Both the position numbers and the translations under genes were made by a program. Of a stretch of DNA of 64,000 bases, positions 1 to 12,430 are shown piece after piece. Source of the DNA: Sclerotinia nivalis (Eukaryota; Ascomycota; Leotiomycetes; Helotiales; Sclerotiniaceae); contig JAPEIS010000010.1 of assembly GCA_029531795.1 (NCBI GenBank), forward strand, positions 2,561,739 through 2,625,738. The letters are read 5' to 3'. Position 1 is the first letter of the stretch. Each line of letters opens with the position of its first letter. Below the pieces are notes generated by a model. That model was not told the DNA's origin. It ran no database searches and saw only the letters and a program-made list of their open reading frames with translations.

Positions 1-177
1 TCATCGATGCAAACGTTACATCACCACAATTGTCTGCCCCACCACTCTCTACTTACTAATCCTCACAGATCGCCCAATCACAGTCCGACCTCCTCATCAA
101 CCCCGCCAAAAGACTGATACTTCTAATTCTCTCTTCCGTTGCCGTTACTTATACTCAAAATCAATCCCATCGCCATC

Positions 178-780
178 ATGACAATCGTCCACATAGTTCT
201 CTTTGAATTCAAAACTAACACCCACAAAGATCAAATAGACGATGTATGGTTGTCCCTTCCACCCAGCCTAGTAACATGGTAGCAAAATTGTGAGAGAATA
301 TCAACTAACAAATTGGAAATTAAAAGCTATGCAAACACATGCTCTCGCTATCCACTCTCTGTATACATCCAGAGTCTAAAAAGCCGTATATTCTAGATTC
401 TTCCGGCGGAAGGGATAATTCACCAGAGGGCCATCAAGTAGTGTTACACCCTGCCCCTATGTCATATTACTCTCATTCATCGCCGTTCTACACCACTCTT
501 CCACCCTCCACCACTTTCCTTCAGCGTCTTCCGCAATCCGCTTTCCATATCTATCCATTCTTTATATCATACCCTCGTACTCCAGACTTTTCACAAGCAA
601 CACCTAGCTAACACCCCCTTCAAGGACGGCTTCTCCCACGGTTTCGTATTTCATTTCGCATCCACTAGCGATCGAGATTACTATTTGAATGAAGATCCAG
701 CACATCTGGACTTTGTGAAGAAAGCAGTGGAGATATTGCAGAATGTTAAGGCTGTTGATTATGAGATGGGTGTGTTTTAG
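178..780 (+). CDS. Dabb (stress-responsive A/B barrel) domain protein
   Basis: Three exons rebuilt by eye: 178-243, 327-437 and 625-780, giving 110 residues. All junctions are phase 0. The introns use GTATGG...AAAG and GTAGTG...CAAG, and a CTAAC branch-like motif lies before the first acceptor. The product begins MTIVHIVLFEF, has CIHPESKKPYIL in the middle, then HGFVFHFAS and DPAHLDFV, and ends VDYEMGVF. This is the layout of small Dabb proteins, which form dimeric alpha+beta barrels and are often called stress-responsive. The length is normal for the family and no targeting signal is seen. The exact substrate or role cannot be read from the sequence. It is convergent with the Isa1 gene downstream. 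Confidence 0.85.
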
Positions 781-1266
781 AGGCTAGGTGTTTGATAGTA
801 GGAAAGAGAGGTCATGGAGTTCAGAGACGAGGGAAATGATGGGAATGTGGAGAATGGCTTGAGGGCGTTAGGGACAGTGGATTGAAAAGCGACATCAACA
901 TTGTGGGGTTGTTATGCTTATTAGTGATGGGGGGAGGAATATGGAGAGCCATGACTGACCAGTGCTTAACAAGTGCTAGATGCAATAGAACATGAAAAGA
1001 GCACGTTCAGCGTGGGGCCATTATTGTCATGAAGTTTCATTTGCATTAAGTAGGTATCAGTATGGTGTACAACTGCATGCAAATCTATCCTGCCTGTGAG
1101 GTATCGCTGTCCCTAATTGCCAATCCGATAATAAAACATGCCCACCAAAGCATGCCTAATGCAGGCCAGTCCTTCAACGCCGATTAAACTCCACCCAATG
1201 CATGTCCATGCCTTATACCCATTATTTCACAAGTTCGAAAGTTGTCGTGTCTATCGTATCATACAG
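781..1266. other. Intergenic, convergent gene ends
   Basis: This 486 bp stretch lies between the stop codons of the Dabb gene and the Isa1 gene, so it should hold both 3' untranslated regions. An AATAAA-like run (ataataaaac) lies near 1127-1136. No other gene is supported. Confidence 0.6.
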
Positions 1267-2069
1267 TTAAAAGCCCTTGGAAGCTTTCTTTTCTGCTTCT
1301 CGTGCTGCCGATTCGTCTTTCGTCATGAATGATTCACCGCATCCACAAGATTTGTCTGTGCATTGTTAGTCGGGACACCCAAGAGACGAGATGATATGGG
1401 ATGGAAGTTATAATGGAACCTACCAATGTTTGGATTATCGAAAACGAACTTTGCGCTTAGTCTATCCTCGACCCAATCCATAGTGCTGCCAATGATCTTT
1501 AGTTGTGCAGCTGGATCAATTAACACCTTAACTCCATCTTGTTCATGGACGATATCGCTGGGGGCACCCTTCTCAACATATTTCAAGTCGTATGCCGATC
1601 CACTGCATCCACGGTTTGCGACACTAATCTTGATGAGCTTCGCCTCGGGTTGGTTGCTTAGGTCGCGCAGAGCTTCCACGGCTCGTGGGGTGAGGGAAAT
1701 GGTCTTCTTGAGAGGAACGAAGTTGTAACGAGGTCTCTTCTTCACGGGCTTCGTCTTTTGTGCTTCAGCTTCTGTAATGCTGATAGAAGGTGGTCGGGTG
1801 TCGTGAACTTGTGGAATTCCCCCGGTGATGGATGTTTCCGGGATAGCAGCTTCGCGGGCTGGTGGCGGTGGAGGAGTAGACAGGGTATATGTTTGCCAAG
1901 TACTTGTCTGCATCTTACGTTTTGCCTCAGCGTTTGCGACTCGGGAAGATGAGAATTGACGAAAGATATGGCGACATTCTCGCATAGGGGTTGATGATGG
2001 CGAAGAAGCAAATCTGAAAACGATGGGCGCTGATGATGTCAGAGGAGCAACAGCTCTTTGTAAAGACAT
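1267..2069 (-). CDS. ISA1: Mitochondrial iron-sulfur assembly protein Isa1 (HesB/IscA A-type carrier)
   Basis: Complement of 1424-2069 joined to 1267-1355, giving 244 residues. The intron (1356-1423) has GTAGGT...CACAG ends. Reading straight through it would lose the family's essential C-terminus, which is why I splice here. The second exon restores SCGCGESF. The three conserved cysteines of A-type carriers are Cys155 (in NRGCSGSAY), Cys219 and Cys221. The first ~50 residues are rich in Arg and Ser, include FSSSR and lack acidic residues apart from one Glu, as in a mitochondrial presequence. The family helps mature [4Fe-4S] proteins in the matrix together with Isa2 and Iba57. A Lys/Ala-rich extension of about 19 residues follows the CGCG motif and is unusual compared with bacterial IscA. 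Confidence 0.93.
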
Positions 2070-2738
2070 TTTTTAGGTAGGTTTATCTATTGTATGTCGG
2101 GGTTGAAGCAATAGGTTGTTGAAGGAAAATTAATAAGAAGGATTTGAGGATGTTGTACAGACAGATAGATACTAATGTCATTTGTAGAGTTCTTAAGGGT
2201 TCCTAGGGTATGTTCTCAAAAATTATGGGCTCACACAGTCAACTCAGGTCGGGGGTTCGGAATATGGTTTTACCGAGCCAATAGCTGTAAATCTATTGTA
2301 AGCAACTCAAAAACAGCACAATTGAATCACAAATCACAAATCACAAATCACAAATCAGTAATATGACCAAGATTCACCAAAGCTGAACAAGAACAGATTA
2401 AATGATTATGTAATGAAAAGATTCTATTATTACCTACCTAGGTATGTCTAAATCCCCAATGAGGAGCCATGAACCCGTGTGAGAATTGCACTATACCCCT
2501 TCATGATTAGCGTTAGAACTTTATCGGCCGCCGCTAAGAAGCTATACCACATAATCCTCCTAGATCTGGGGCCAACAAGGGCTTTGACTACGTAAGGCCA
2601 AACCCATCCATAATAATTTAATTAACCTTAAGCTATTCAATCATTTGCGACACAAGGAAATATACTCAACCATCCATATTTTACAGTCTCCCCTTTCTCT
2701 CTTTGATCCTGAGGAATTATCAATTGCTGCCATGAAGT
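2070..2738. other. Divergent promoter region between ISA1 and the ARMH3-like gene
   Basis: About 670 bp separate the two divergent start codons. The stretch contains a 7-bp tandem repeat (2326-2357) and short AT-rich runs. I see no conserved coding sequence here. Both promoters must lie within it. Confidence 0.5.
2326..2357. repeat. Heptanucleotide tandem repeat (AATCACA)n
   Basis: There are about four and a half head-to-tail copies of the 7-mer aatcaca. They sit upstream of both ISA1 and the ARMH3-like gene. A near-identical 7-mer array (aatcaga on the minus strand) lies at 12431-12479. Confidence 0.9.
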
Positions 2739-4922
2739 ATGGAGCCTTCTCCTCTTACTCAACAAGCTCGCCCTGAAGTATTCCAACAGAAGATTGTAGA
2801 GTTGTACGAGGCTCTGTTCAAGGTCTGTTTTGGTTGATGATGCGCATACCATATAGCGTCGCATCGTACTTATACTGATGAATGAATAGGATGAAGATGA
2901 ACCTGAAAAGTCGGAAGGATTCTGGAAGGAATTCTTTTTGTTGCGACCGAATAAGGCTACATTGCAAACCATTCTAAATGAATTGAGTGCGGATGACTTG
3001 CTACATCTTCAGGTATTAGTGAAACCTGGTTGTAAAATAAGGGAGCCAATACTGATTGTGATAGGTACAAACCAGACAATTCTTTCTAAGGGCAGTCGGA
3101 TGTATAAAGGCAGGAAATCATCCAGCAGATGCGCATGCGCTTGACGTATGATGACACCCCTTAGTTTGTTTGACGAGGCTGACGATTTTAGACTATCACA
3201 GCCTTCCTCGCAGCAGTTCTCTCAAAGAAATATACAAACCCAAGTTCGGATATAATCAGTATTCTTGCAGGATTGGATCATGTGGATGCGGTATTTACGG
3301 ATTTTGTTGCAGCATTGGATGTCACAATTCGGACTGGGAGGAGTTGTAGGGTACACCACCCAGAAGGGAGAGGATATATGCTGACATCTTGTAGTGGATA
3401 TACGCCGGAAGGCCGTTGAAGCAGCATTATCGGTGACGTCTGGCGCATATCAAACCAGTTTACTTTCTTATTTTACACATCGGGATCTTTTCCCTTCTCT
3501 TATGAAAGTATGGCCTCCTCTTCCGCACTTTGGAACCAAGCTGACATTTCTAGTTTATTCAAGAATCAGATACCACTTCACTAGCATTCGAACCATTTAC
3601 TCTCCTCGGACTTCTAGTCAATTATAACAAATTCGAATTTCAAAACCCTTACAGGTTACGCCTCGATGATTTTGTCAATGAAGGAACTATACAAAAGATA
3701 ATACGTTCGGTGGGCCATACATGTACGACATCGAGAGCTAGATATATTGCGATCCAGGATGATATACCAGAAGGATGGTCAATTGGGAGCACTTTGAGTA
3801 TGATAGGTCTAGGCGCAATTGCTCCAGGCTCAAAACCAACTACTCCAACCCTTGATCCAGATGCCGCAAAGGAAATGTTCTCAAAACTGTAGGTTAATGC
3901 GAACTTTTGTCAAATTATGCTTACCATTCTATAGGCCTGGCAGTGAAGCAGCTGTTCTATTAGCTACATACGATTTTGCGCATGCAAATAAACTATTCTG
4001 CTTCAATTTGGTATCGATACCCGTGGAGAAAGGGGTCGAACACCCCCTCAGCGCCTATCTATCATTTACCTCATATATATTACAACACGCCCATCTATCC
4101 TCTCGAACCGGTTTCTATGCGCATACCAACCTCATCGTCCTCCGAATTCTAATAGAAGATCAAGTACTATGCAAAAAGATATGCAGTGAGGAGAGCAAGA
4201 TGCCAGTCCGATTATGTCGACAAAGACAACCATTTTTACCTTTAGTTCGTGCAGATAGGATATTTGCTGCTCATGTACTGGATGTTGCGATTGATGGTAT
4301 AAATCATAATCTTCGAAAGAGATTAGATGTAGATCTTTACATTTTATGCGTTGGCATCATATTACGAATCATCTCCCATCTTTCACGATCTCGAACACGC
4401 CTTACATACCACTGGTCTGAATTGTTCCGATCCCTACTAGCACTCATACGATTTCTTACCACTTACACTACGGACCTAAAGAACCTTTTAAACATCGAAA
4501 CACTTCTCGATGACGTGGTAAATCTGATTGCGTTATCCCTATCCGCCGGCGAAGCATTCCTGCCCAGTCCTGTGGCATACGATGACTTGTTTTACAAATT
4601 GGTGGAAACTGGGGAGGTATTGGTGAAGTTCCGGGACAATTATCATCTTGGGAAACGACCGAAAAGTTCAATAGATACATTGATAAGTGTTAGCACACAC
4701 TATAACCAATTACTCACAGATGGGTCGACGGGAAAGAAGAAACACCTTACGAGTGTACAAGTTGCTGGAGTAATAAAACAAGGGTACGAAACGTTGAGTA
4801 TTCAAGCTAAAGAAGGACTTGATGGATGGGAAAGATATAGAGAAGCAGATGAGAAGACATTCTTGAAGAAGATGGCGAGGACAGCCGTGGCAGATGTCAA
4901 GGCTCTTGTGAGCGAGATCTAA
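2739..4922 (+). CDS. ARMH3/DUF1741 family armadillo-like protein
   Basis: Seven exons rebuilt by frame continuity: 2739-2822, 2890-3012, 3065-3145, 3192-3345, 3395-3507, 3554-3888 and 3935-4922, giving 625 residues. All six introns are GT-AG and 46-67 bp long. Family stretches are recognisable throughout: FWKEFFLLRPNKA, SSDIISVLAGLDHVDAVFTD, SLLSYFTHRDLFPSLMK, PFTLLGLLVNYNKFEFQNPY, MPVRLCRQRQPFLPLVR, DVDLYILCVGIILRIISHLS and LDDVVNLIALSLSAGEAFL. The product is predicted all-helical, without a signal peptide. The human relative ARMH3 (C10orf76) acts at the Golgi with PI4KB and GBF1. The fungal role is not established here. The exon 4/exon 5 junction gives Leu where relatives tend to have Val and is the least certain splice. 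Confidence 0.88.
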
Positions 4923-6967
4923 TTTTTTTTCTGAGGAGAGGTGGCATGGATTGTATATGTAAAAAAAAGATTCATCTTGTAACCTCACTGTTACCATGTA
5001 CTTGTAATTCCAACCTTACAAAAGTGATAGCTCTGATTAAGACCTGCTTTATGTATACATATGCATTGCTGACAGTGATTCTCCATGAATCAATCCATGA
5101 TCCTTCTAAACGCCCAATGCCGTAGTGGATATTATGGAGAAGGACAAATCAGCCCACATCTAATGGCAAAGCGCGAAACGAGGATGAACATGGAAACATG
5201 ATGATGAATTGATTGGGTGAATTTATCCTAGGGCGTTTATTATATCAGTAAGTCGTAATTATGTATCTATTATCTATCGTATCGCGCAAATCTGTTACTA
5301 CTTATATACACCCAGCTGTGTGCAACGATCAAGATTTGTTGGTTGTTGCTGGGGTTATATCTACCGGCGGGGTTTCATGCATTGATGTTTTAGTGTCTCA
5401 AGTCATGAGTTCTTTTGAGGTTTGATTTGCCTGCTCTAAGTTCTTACGACCGACGACGACCCTTATCTTCCTTCTCTTCACCACTTCACCACTTCACTGG
5501 ATATCATTTTATCCTCTGAAATTAATTTAATTCAGTTGAATCATTTATTGTATAAATTGTGCAAAAGAAATCTGTGGATAACATGGAAGACCTTTGCCTT
5601 TGCTGTGGTCCTTTACTCCTCGTCCTCTTTTCATCATGTCTTGGATTTCCTTCAAGCTTCAGTTTCAGGTTGCTGAGTCGCTGGCTTCCAAGAGTCGCGA
5701 CTTCGTTCAATGAATGATGAATGATGAATGACAGTAGGAGAGTTCTGTAGTCAAGACCATGAGAATTTATACCGGCACCATAGGTATAATAATAATATTT
5801 GCGAATAGAGAAGGAGCTTTCGTATCGTCGGTCTCGGAAGTGTAACTTTCGTATTATGGAGTACTTTCATACACCTTCAAAGTTCGCACCGTTTTCTACG
5901 ATGCTGTAGTTACTCCATAGACAACTTATTCTATTACGGTATATGATCGAGCTCATTATTTTTGCTTTCAAGGATATTCATATCCAAACGTTTTTATTCA
6001 GTAATACCAGTATCAGATTTCCGAACCGAACCGGAGAAGACCTGAACGGTCAACAGATACCAATCCTTTGGAGGTATCACAAGAACCGGAACGAATACCT
6101 CACCAGAAGTGTACCCGCCAGAGCTATTTTCGAAGTCAATAGTCCTATTTCTTTTTCAAAATTTCAACTGTTGCGTCAGTCATACATAGAACTATCAATC
6201 TACTGGTCAGTAGATCTTTACAGAGGAGCGGCGCCTAATTCACCTGGATCAACCCCCCTCATTTGGTATCGCGCCTGTACCAAGATCAACAATCACCCAG
6301 GACGAACCAGATACCAAACATCTCTTCTTTGAAATTTCCAGCGCATCAACGGATGACCATAACAATTAATCTTGTTGTGAATCTGAAACAAAGTATTATT
6401 CACCGGTTTCCTTTGTTTCAACCTTTTAGATCTCAAAATAGTTTCTCTGGTTGATTGTCGTGGTAACTCGTGGGTTAAAGGTCCTCTTTGTATATTTCTT
6501 GTATTAAGTGTATGTCCTCGCCAAAATTGTTCATTCTTCTCCTCCTTTCTCTCTTTTCCCTATACAAAAGTTATTCACTTTACATTTTCTTTTTTCTCTT
6601 GTCATTACAACAAATACTATTAATTATTCGCTTCGGCTATATTCGGAAATCAACAATAGAAACAATAGAGCAAGTTCTCTATTGTGACTCCTGATAGATT
6701 TATTAATTATTCACAATACTATTCTTCAATAACAACCTTAGAATTCCATAGTCAAGTCGACTTTAATACTCCTACAACATATTCAACCCTCCTTTTCAAA
6801 AGACTTTAGACTTTCTTTGTGGAACCTCGAACTCTCATTTTACTCCAAGATCAAATCAACCATCACCCGTGCATAGATTGCATAGACAGACTGCACTGCA
6901 TCACTGCAATCCCAACGCAACAATATTTAATACCCTGGAGGTATATTTCACACGATAGGTTACTAAA
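4923..6967. other. Long intergenic region upstream of PRM1
   Basis: About 2 kb without a supportable gene. The left end should hold the 3' UTR of the ARMH3-like gene and the right end the PRM1 promoter and leader. A TATA-like tatttaatacc lies at about 6925-6935, some 35 bp before the PRM1 start. Open frames here, such as one at 5943-6332, resemble no family I know and have unbiased codons. Confidence 0.5.
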
Positions 6968-9367
6968 ATGGATGCTTTTAGAGGCTATTTAGCTTCCCAG
7001 AAGAGTCAACATACTCAAGCCGCCTCCAACGATTCTTCCTTCCACAGCGATCACAAAATGCAACATTACGGAGTCCATCCGAATACAAACGCCGCACCTG
7101 CTGATGACTACTATACACCATACCTTGGTCTTCGAGCACGTTTATCACAAACCTGGATCAATAGATGGACGGTTCTTTTACTTCTTATCATCGTTCGACT
7201 TCTCATATCCTTGGCCAGTATCAAAGGAGACATCGCCTCCGCAAAAACTGAAGCATTGTCAGCATGTACTAGTGTTGAGAATGTTGGAAGTGCTATGGCT
7301 TCTATGCCTCATTATCTGTCTCAAGGTGTTAACAGTATGGCCGCTGCTGGTATTACAAAAGCTGTTAATGGTATGATGCAAATGCTTTACTTGACTCTTA
7401 CTGGAGTCGAAGAAATCGTTCTCTTCGTCATTCATATGATGACCTCAACATACATGTGTCTCATCACGTTGGCTATCACTGGCAGTCTTCAAGTTGCCAT
7501 TCAAATGATCGAAGATGTCGGTGCCTTCATGAACAAGTCAATTGATACCATCACCGGCGACATGTCATCTGGACTTAAATCATTCGAAGATGACCTCAAT
7601 GGTTTCTTGTCCAAGATCAACATCGGTGGTATCTTTGGGAGCAGTACCTCACCGCCAACAATCGATCTGAGCAGTGAGATCAACAAACTTAACGCTATTC
7701 AGATTGATCCCACAACCATGGACGCCGATCTTGCCAAACTCAACGCTTCCCTTCCAACCTTTGACCAAGTGCAAAACTTCACCGACAGCATCATCAAGCT
7801 GCCATTCGAAGAAGTAAAGAAACTTGTCAACGAATCAATGGTTGGTTACAAGTTCGATGACACCGTTTTTCCGGTCCCTCAAAAGAAATCCCTAACATTT
7901 TGTTCCGACAACGCCACCATCCAAGATTTTTTCGTCGGTCTCGTCAAAACACTTGACATCGCCAAGAAAATTATGCTCATTGTCCTCATCATTGCCGCCA
8001 TCCTCGCTTGTATTCCCATGGCTTACCGCGAAATCTGGGGTTGGAGAAGCATGCAGAGACGAGCTGCCTTGCTCAAAGCTCAAAACTATACTAATGAGTT
8101 GGATATTCTATACCAAGCTCATCGTCCCTACACTTCACAATTTGGTCTAAAACTCTCAAGGAGATTCAAAAGCCAAAAGAATCGAATACTCGCGAGATGG
8201 TTCATCGCATATGCTACATCTATCCCAGCGCTTTTTGTCCTAGCCCTTGGAATGGCCGGCCTCTTCACCTGTCTCTGTCAATTTATCATTCTTCGTACCC
8301 TCGAAAAAGAAATTCCGGCGCTAGCAGCAGAAGTTGGAAATTTTGCTGAAAATGTTGTCCAAGCTTTGAATAATGCATCGGAGTCTTGGGCCTTGGGAGC
8401 AAATTCTGTCATCAACAACACAAATACGGAAATTAATGAAAACGTTTTTGGATGGGTCAACACAACAACAGGTGCTATCAACGAGACATTAAATGTCTTT
8501 ACGGACGAGATGACCAAAGCTCTCAACGTTACATTCGGTGGAACCATTCTTTATAAGCCCATCATGGGCGTTTTTGAATGTTTGGTCGGACTTAAAGTCG
8601 CTGGTATCGAAAAGGGACTTACATGGGTTAGCGATCATGCTCATGTAGAATTTCCTGAATTCCAACCCGACGTCTTCTCACTTGGTGCCGCTGCTTCTCT
8701 CACAAATACCACGGAAGATGACAATTTTCTCGCCAATCCCGCTACTTCCACCACCGACGAAATTACAGAGGCAGTGGTGAAGGTAGGCAAGAAATTAGAG
8801 GCTGTCATTAGACAAGAAGCTCTTATTTCTACTTCACTCGTCATCGTTTACTTCCTGATTGTTTTCATCGGTTTCGTACGCGTGGTAATTGGTATGTGCG
8901 GAAGAAATAAATCCCGAGCGGAAGGCGGTTCGGCACCTAGCACACTCTATCGTAATGCCGATGTTGGAGTTCCTCATCAACATCTACCTGAGATCCGAGA
9001 GGAGAAGTTCGGTCCAAACGCAAATTATGGTTGGCATCAAGAGCACATGCGAGCAGGTGGAGATTCAGGAATGAGAATGCCGTTTGGTGGCGATGGAGCT
9101 GCGGATGATCTCCCGTATAACGGTGCACCGGCTCCAAAATACGAAGCATCTATCGCGCCTATCGCAACTGGAATGGGATCAGAGAGATTAGGGGTAGTCC
9201 CTGGTGGAAGAGCAAATACTAATAGGGGACCATGGGTTAGAGATGAGAAGGGGAGAGAGGGTTGGGAAGCGGATGATGCGCAAAGGAGGGCGACTAGCTC
9301 TTATGGACTTTTAGAGGATGGCGATGAGAAATCTTCGGGTTGGGGCTTACCACCGAGGAGGGTTTGA
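6968..9367 (+). CDS. PRM1: Plasma membrane fusion protein Prm1
   Basis: A single uninterrupted frame of 799 residues. Prm1 promotes plasma-membrane merger during mating and, in filamentous fungi, cell and hyphal fusion. Hydrophobic segments lie near residues 67-84, 150-175, 335-353, 412-436 and 620-643. This matches the family's multi-spanning layout, with two large loops outside the cell. The loops carry many N-glycosylation sequons (NAS, NFT, NES, NAT, NNT, NTT, NET, NVT). The motif YYTPYLGLRARLSQTWINRW before the first segment is typical of the family. The C-terminal ~150 residues are Gly- and charge-rich, probably cytosolic and disordered. The start is supported by the aaaATGG context and the in-frame cytosolic leader. 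Confidence 0.95.
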   Translation: MDAFRGYLASQKSQHTQAASNDSSFHSDHKMQHYGVHPNTNAAPADDYYTPYLGLRARLSQTWINRWTVLLLLIIVRLLISLASIKGDIASAKTEALSACTSVENVGSAMASMPHYLSQGVNSMAAAGITKAVNGMMQMLYLTLTGVEEIVLFVIHMMTSTYMCLITLAITGSLQVAIQMIEDVGAFMNKSIDTITGDMSSGLKSFEDDLNGFLSKINIGGIFGSSTSPPTIDLSSEINKLNAIQIDPTTMDADLAKLNASLPTFDQVQNFTDSIIKLPFEEVKKLVNESMVGYKFDDTVFPVPQKKSLTFCSDNATIQDFFVGLVKTLDIAKKIMLIVLIIAAILACIPMAYREIWGWRSMQRRAALLKAQNYTNELDILYQAHRPYTSQFGLKLSRRFKSQKNRILARWFIAYATSIPALFVLALGMAGLFTCLCQFIILRTLEKEIPALAAEVGNFAENVVQALNNASESWALGANSVINNTNTEINENVFGWVNTTTGAINETLNVFTDEMTKALNVTFGGTILYKPIMGVFECLVGLKVAGIEKGLTWVSDHAHVEFPEFQPDVFSLGAAASLTNTTEDDNFLANPATSTTDEITEAVVKVGKKLEAVIRQEALISTSLVIVYFLIVFIGFVRVVIGMCGRNKSRAEGGSAPSTLYRNADVGVPHQHLPEIREEKFGPNANYGWHQEHMRAGGDSGMRMPFGGDGAADDLPYNGAPAPKYEASIAPIATGMGSERLGVVPGGRANTNRGPWVRDEKGREGWEADDAQRRATSSYGLLEDGDEKSSGWGLPPRRV

Positions 9368-10824
9368 GAGCTGGGTCTCTTGGACGGGTGGGAGATGGGG
9401 AATGGAAATGGATGGAGTGACTAGACGACGTTATGAGGGATATGATTATTACATATAGATTGCGGTGACGCATGGGGAACGAATGGATTGGAGTGAAAGG
9501 AAGGCTATCGGTGGAAAGAAGGATATGTTTAGAGATGTGTATATAGTAATTTGAACTTCTCCTTGAACGATTGAAATCGATAGGCTATAATCTGATGAAT
9601 AATCGACTGCTGAACGAGTGAATTGTGAAATGATTGGTATTGTGGTTTCTGGATGATTTATACGAAGAATCACCACCATGGGTAAGGTATGGTGTGCGCA
9701 GTATGACTTTAGTACATAATACACTTTCTGCCCGTCTCTTCACTGCCGTCATTGCAATATTTAGAACATAAAGCTCATTAGTGATCAAAATCTATTTACA
9801 TATCTAGCTCAACATCTTATATCCACACGACACCAAGCTCCTCTACTTGAGTACTCGTAAGTAAAAGTAGGCAAAGAAACGAAGACCTTGTATTTGATCT
9901 CTCGATATATTCCGTACTAAATTTGAGTGACATCCACGATGCGATTGAGATTTAGATTCAGGTGTGAGTCAATACGCCGTATAGTACATACAAATACTAT
10001 TCCCCTCAACTCAAACCTTCTTGAGTCCAAGACTAAATCTGCCAGCACAGATATCATTGATGATGTGACGCCGAGATTTCGATATTTTATCCTCTATCTG
10101 CTCATCATTGTTGGCACGTGATACTTTGCGTAATGCTGCACTGCTGCACTGTCTGGAGAAATGGTACAAATGAAGTAGAGAGGAGAAATACTGTAGATAT
10201 ACAGAAGATGTGAATCACTAACTTGCCGTGAGATTTTTACCTCCTCTCTCGTCACTATTATAAGAAGCCAATGCAAAGGGAAGAGCTGCGGTTCCTGTTC
10301 CGCTCAATCGATGCTGACGTCAAATCAAGGAAATCATCACGGGCAAGACTTTCCATCCACGCTACGTCCACATCTCACATAGAGTATAATGGGTAGACAC
10401 GTATGTGCATAGCTTCGGATCTGATCTGATCTGATCCCATATGATTTCATGGCTCTACCCCTACACTGCCGTATGTGAATATCGTCCCCTCGGTATACTA
10501 AAAAATCCTCGCTACCAAATGCGTGTCATTGTTTCATCCCAGAGGAAGATTGTAGTACTAGCACCATATGGCATCTCCTTAATTTGCGCGTGGTATCTTA
10601 TCTTGCTCCAAATCCCCCATATGCTACCGAGACAGTAAGCCGACCATTTCCACGTGCGTGGGTACTGTTTTTGCAATCACCCCATCAAACCGAACACCAA
10701 ACTCCATGGACACTTTCTGTCCCCACCCTTTTTTCACTTTCGAAAGCCCGTGATGTTTTGTTCCGAAGTTTCAATCGGCCGCCCTAGTTAGCATTTATAT
10801 CAATCGTTGACACGTCCCTTTTTC
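9368..10824. other. Intergenic, convergent ends of PRM1 and the bHLH gene
   Basis: About 1.46 kb between two stop codons. It holds a short direct repeat of ctgat (10419-10436) and a CACGTG E-box-like hexamer at about 10651-10656. I find no coding sequence or RNA gene that I can support. Confidence 0.5.
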
Positions 10825-12221
10825 TCATCTCCCTTTCGCAGCGTCAATCTTCTGCCGCAGAGCTTCATTCCCCTGTATTAACTCCTCCAACCAATCCGCC
10901 GTCATTACCAAGATTGCACTCTTACTGAACCCACCACCTCTTAGTCCTGGTACCAATTCTCCTAAATCTTCAAATCCTTCCCGAATCAAGGTTCTGCGTT
11001 TTTGTTCACTCTTGATATGATTTTCTCGCTTTTGATCTTCCGTCAGATTCTCCCTCATAGTTTTTGCACTGGCCGAGGTAGATTTCCGCCGTTTATGACC
11101 TGCTTCCGATGGTCCGGGTGAACTACCACTACCTTTCATGATGGACTTCCTCTTTTTTCTCCCATCGACTTTAGGTTGTGATTCCTCCTCATCTTCTCCT
11201 CCGTCTTCCGTAAGAGTGAATTTACTTTTCCGTCGTTTCTTTGGTGGCTCCACGTCTTCTTCTTTAATAATCCCTGAACTTTGGCGACGTCGTGTGGGTA
11301 AGTTCCTTTGCATCGTCGGACTACTTGGTCTTGTATTCTCCGCACTGCTCTCCGCCCCCAAGGCTGCCCCAATAAATTCATCCAACGCTTGTAATCTTTT
11401 GCTTTCCACTTCCCCAATCTTTGGCGTATTCGATGGTGGAATGAATCCTTGTGAAGATCCAAATCCTGCATCAGAGCCCCATCTTATATCAACTTTTTGA
11501 GGAACAGGTTTGGGCCTTCTCATCAAATCCGGACCGGCATGATTGGGACCAAACATCATTTCTGTAAATAATGTATCGCGCATAAATCCATCGCGTGGCC
11601 TATCGAGTGCTGATCCTGGGGTAGGATAATGTGACATAGATTGTGGTCTGATATGATGATGTGAAGAGTGCGATTGCAAACCGTGATTTCCAAATAATGT
11701 TTCACTATGCAGACTATGCGATCGCGCATTTGAACCATTTTGTAATACCGTAGCAGCTGCCAAAACATCGGCAGATGTAGTTGAAGATGGTAAAGGAGCT
11801 TGAGATAGCGGGGGATGCATCCCGATATTCCTGTCACCAAAATTTATGGACATTTCATTCGAAAGTTGAGGTTGTTGATCAAAAGTAACCCTCGTTCCCA
11901 TAAATGTTGGAGGAAGTTCCTCCCATCCTCCACCAAGTTCCCCTCCATCTTGTGTATTGGGGAAGAAGTCGTAATTAAAATGATCGGAGCTTACACCATC
12001 GAAGAAGCTATCGAGAAGGTTGGATTCGCTATCATCGAGTAATGGAGGACCTGGTGCTGGAGCTGTGGGCGACGGGAAAGGGAATATGGAATTTGAATCA
12101 AAGGCATCTGACGCATCATATATTAGTACATGAATTTTGTACTCACCCTCAACGTTGAGGAGATAGAAAGATACTTACAGCCAAATGGCATATCGAGGTC
12201 GGGTGGCTTCGACGAACCCAT
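10825..12221 (-). CDS. bHLH transcription factor, Ino4/Mlx-like
   Basis: Complement of 12179-12221 joined to 10825-12107, giving 441 residues. The intron (12108-12178) has a GTAAGT donor, a CTAAT branch-like motif and a TCAG acceptor. The N-terminal region is acidic and Pro-rich. A basic stretch PPKKRRKSKFTLTED looks like a nuclear localisation signal. The bHLH occupies about residues 374-430 at the very C-terminus. The basic region HIKSEQKRR carries His378, Glu382 and Arg386, the H-E-R triad of class B bHLH factors that read CACGTG-type E-boxes. Helix 2 contains FSKSAILVMTADWLEELI. The closest families by eye are yeast Ino4, which acts in phospholipid gene control as an Ino2 partner, and animal Mlx. 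Target genes cannot be inferred. A short exon encoding only about 14 residues starts the gene. Confidence 0.82.
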
Positions 12222-12430
12222 ATTAGGACGTTGAACCGCAAGCATGAGTGCCAAAAGAAAATTGATTGAAAAGGGAAGATTCGTGAAAGGACCTTGGAAA
12301 GATTTTCTAAGGGAGTATTGAGGATTGAGTAGGTATTTTCGTATGTACAAGATGATAGATTTTGCGATTCGGCGTTAATATTAGATAGCTGTGTAATAGC
12401 TGTGTGACGGGTGGTAGTTTATGACATGAT

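Noticed and set aside
1426..2011. Open frames on both strands inside the Isa1 gene
   Set aside because: They are shadows of Isa1, whose conserved cysteines and presequence fix the true frame.
5943..6332. 129-codon open frame upstream of PRM1
   Set aside because: No family resemblance or splice-linked neighbours, and it lies in the PRM1 promoter region. Best explained as a chance frame.
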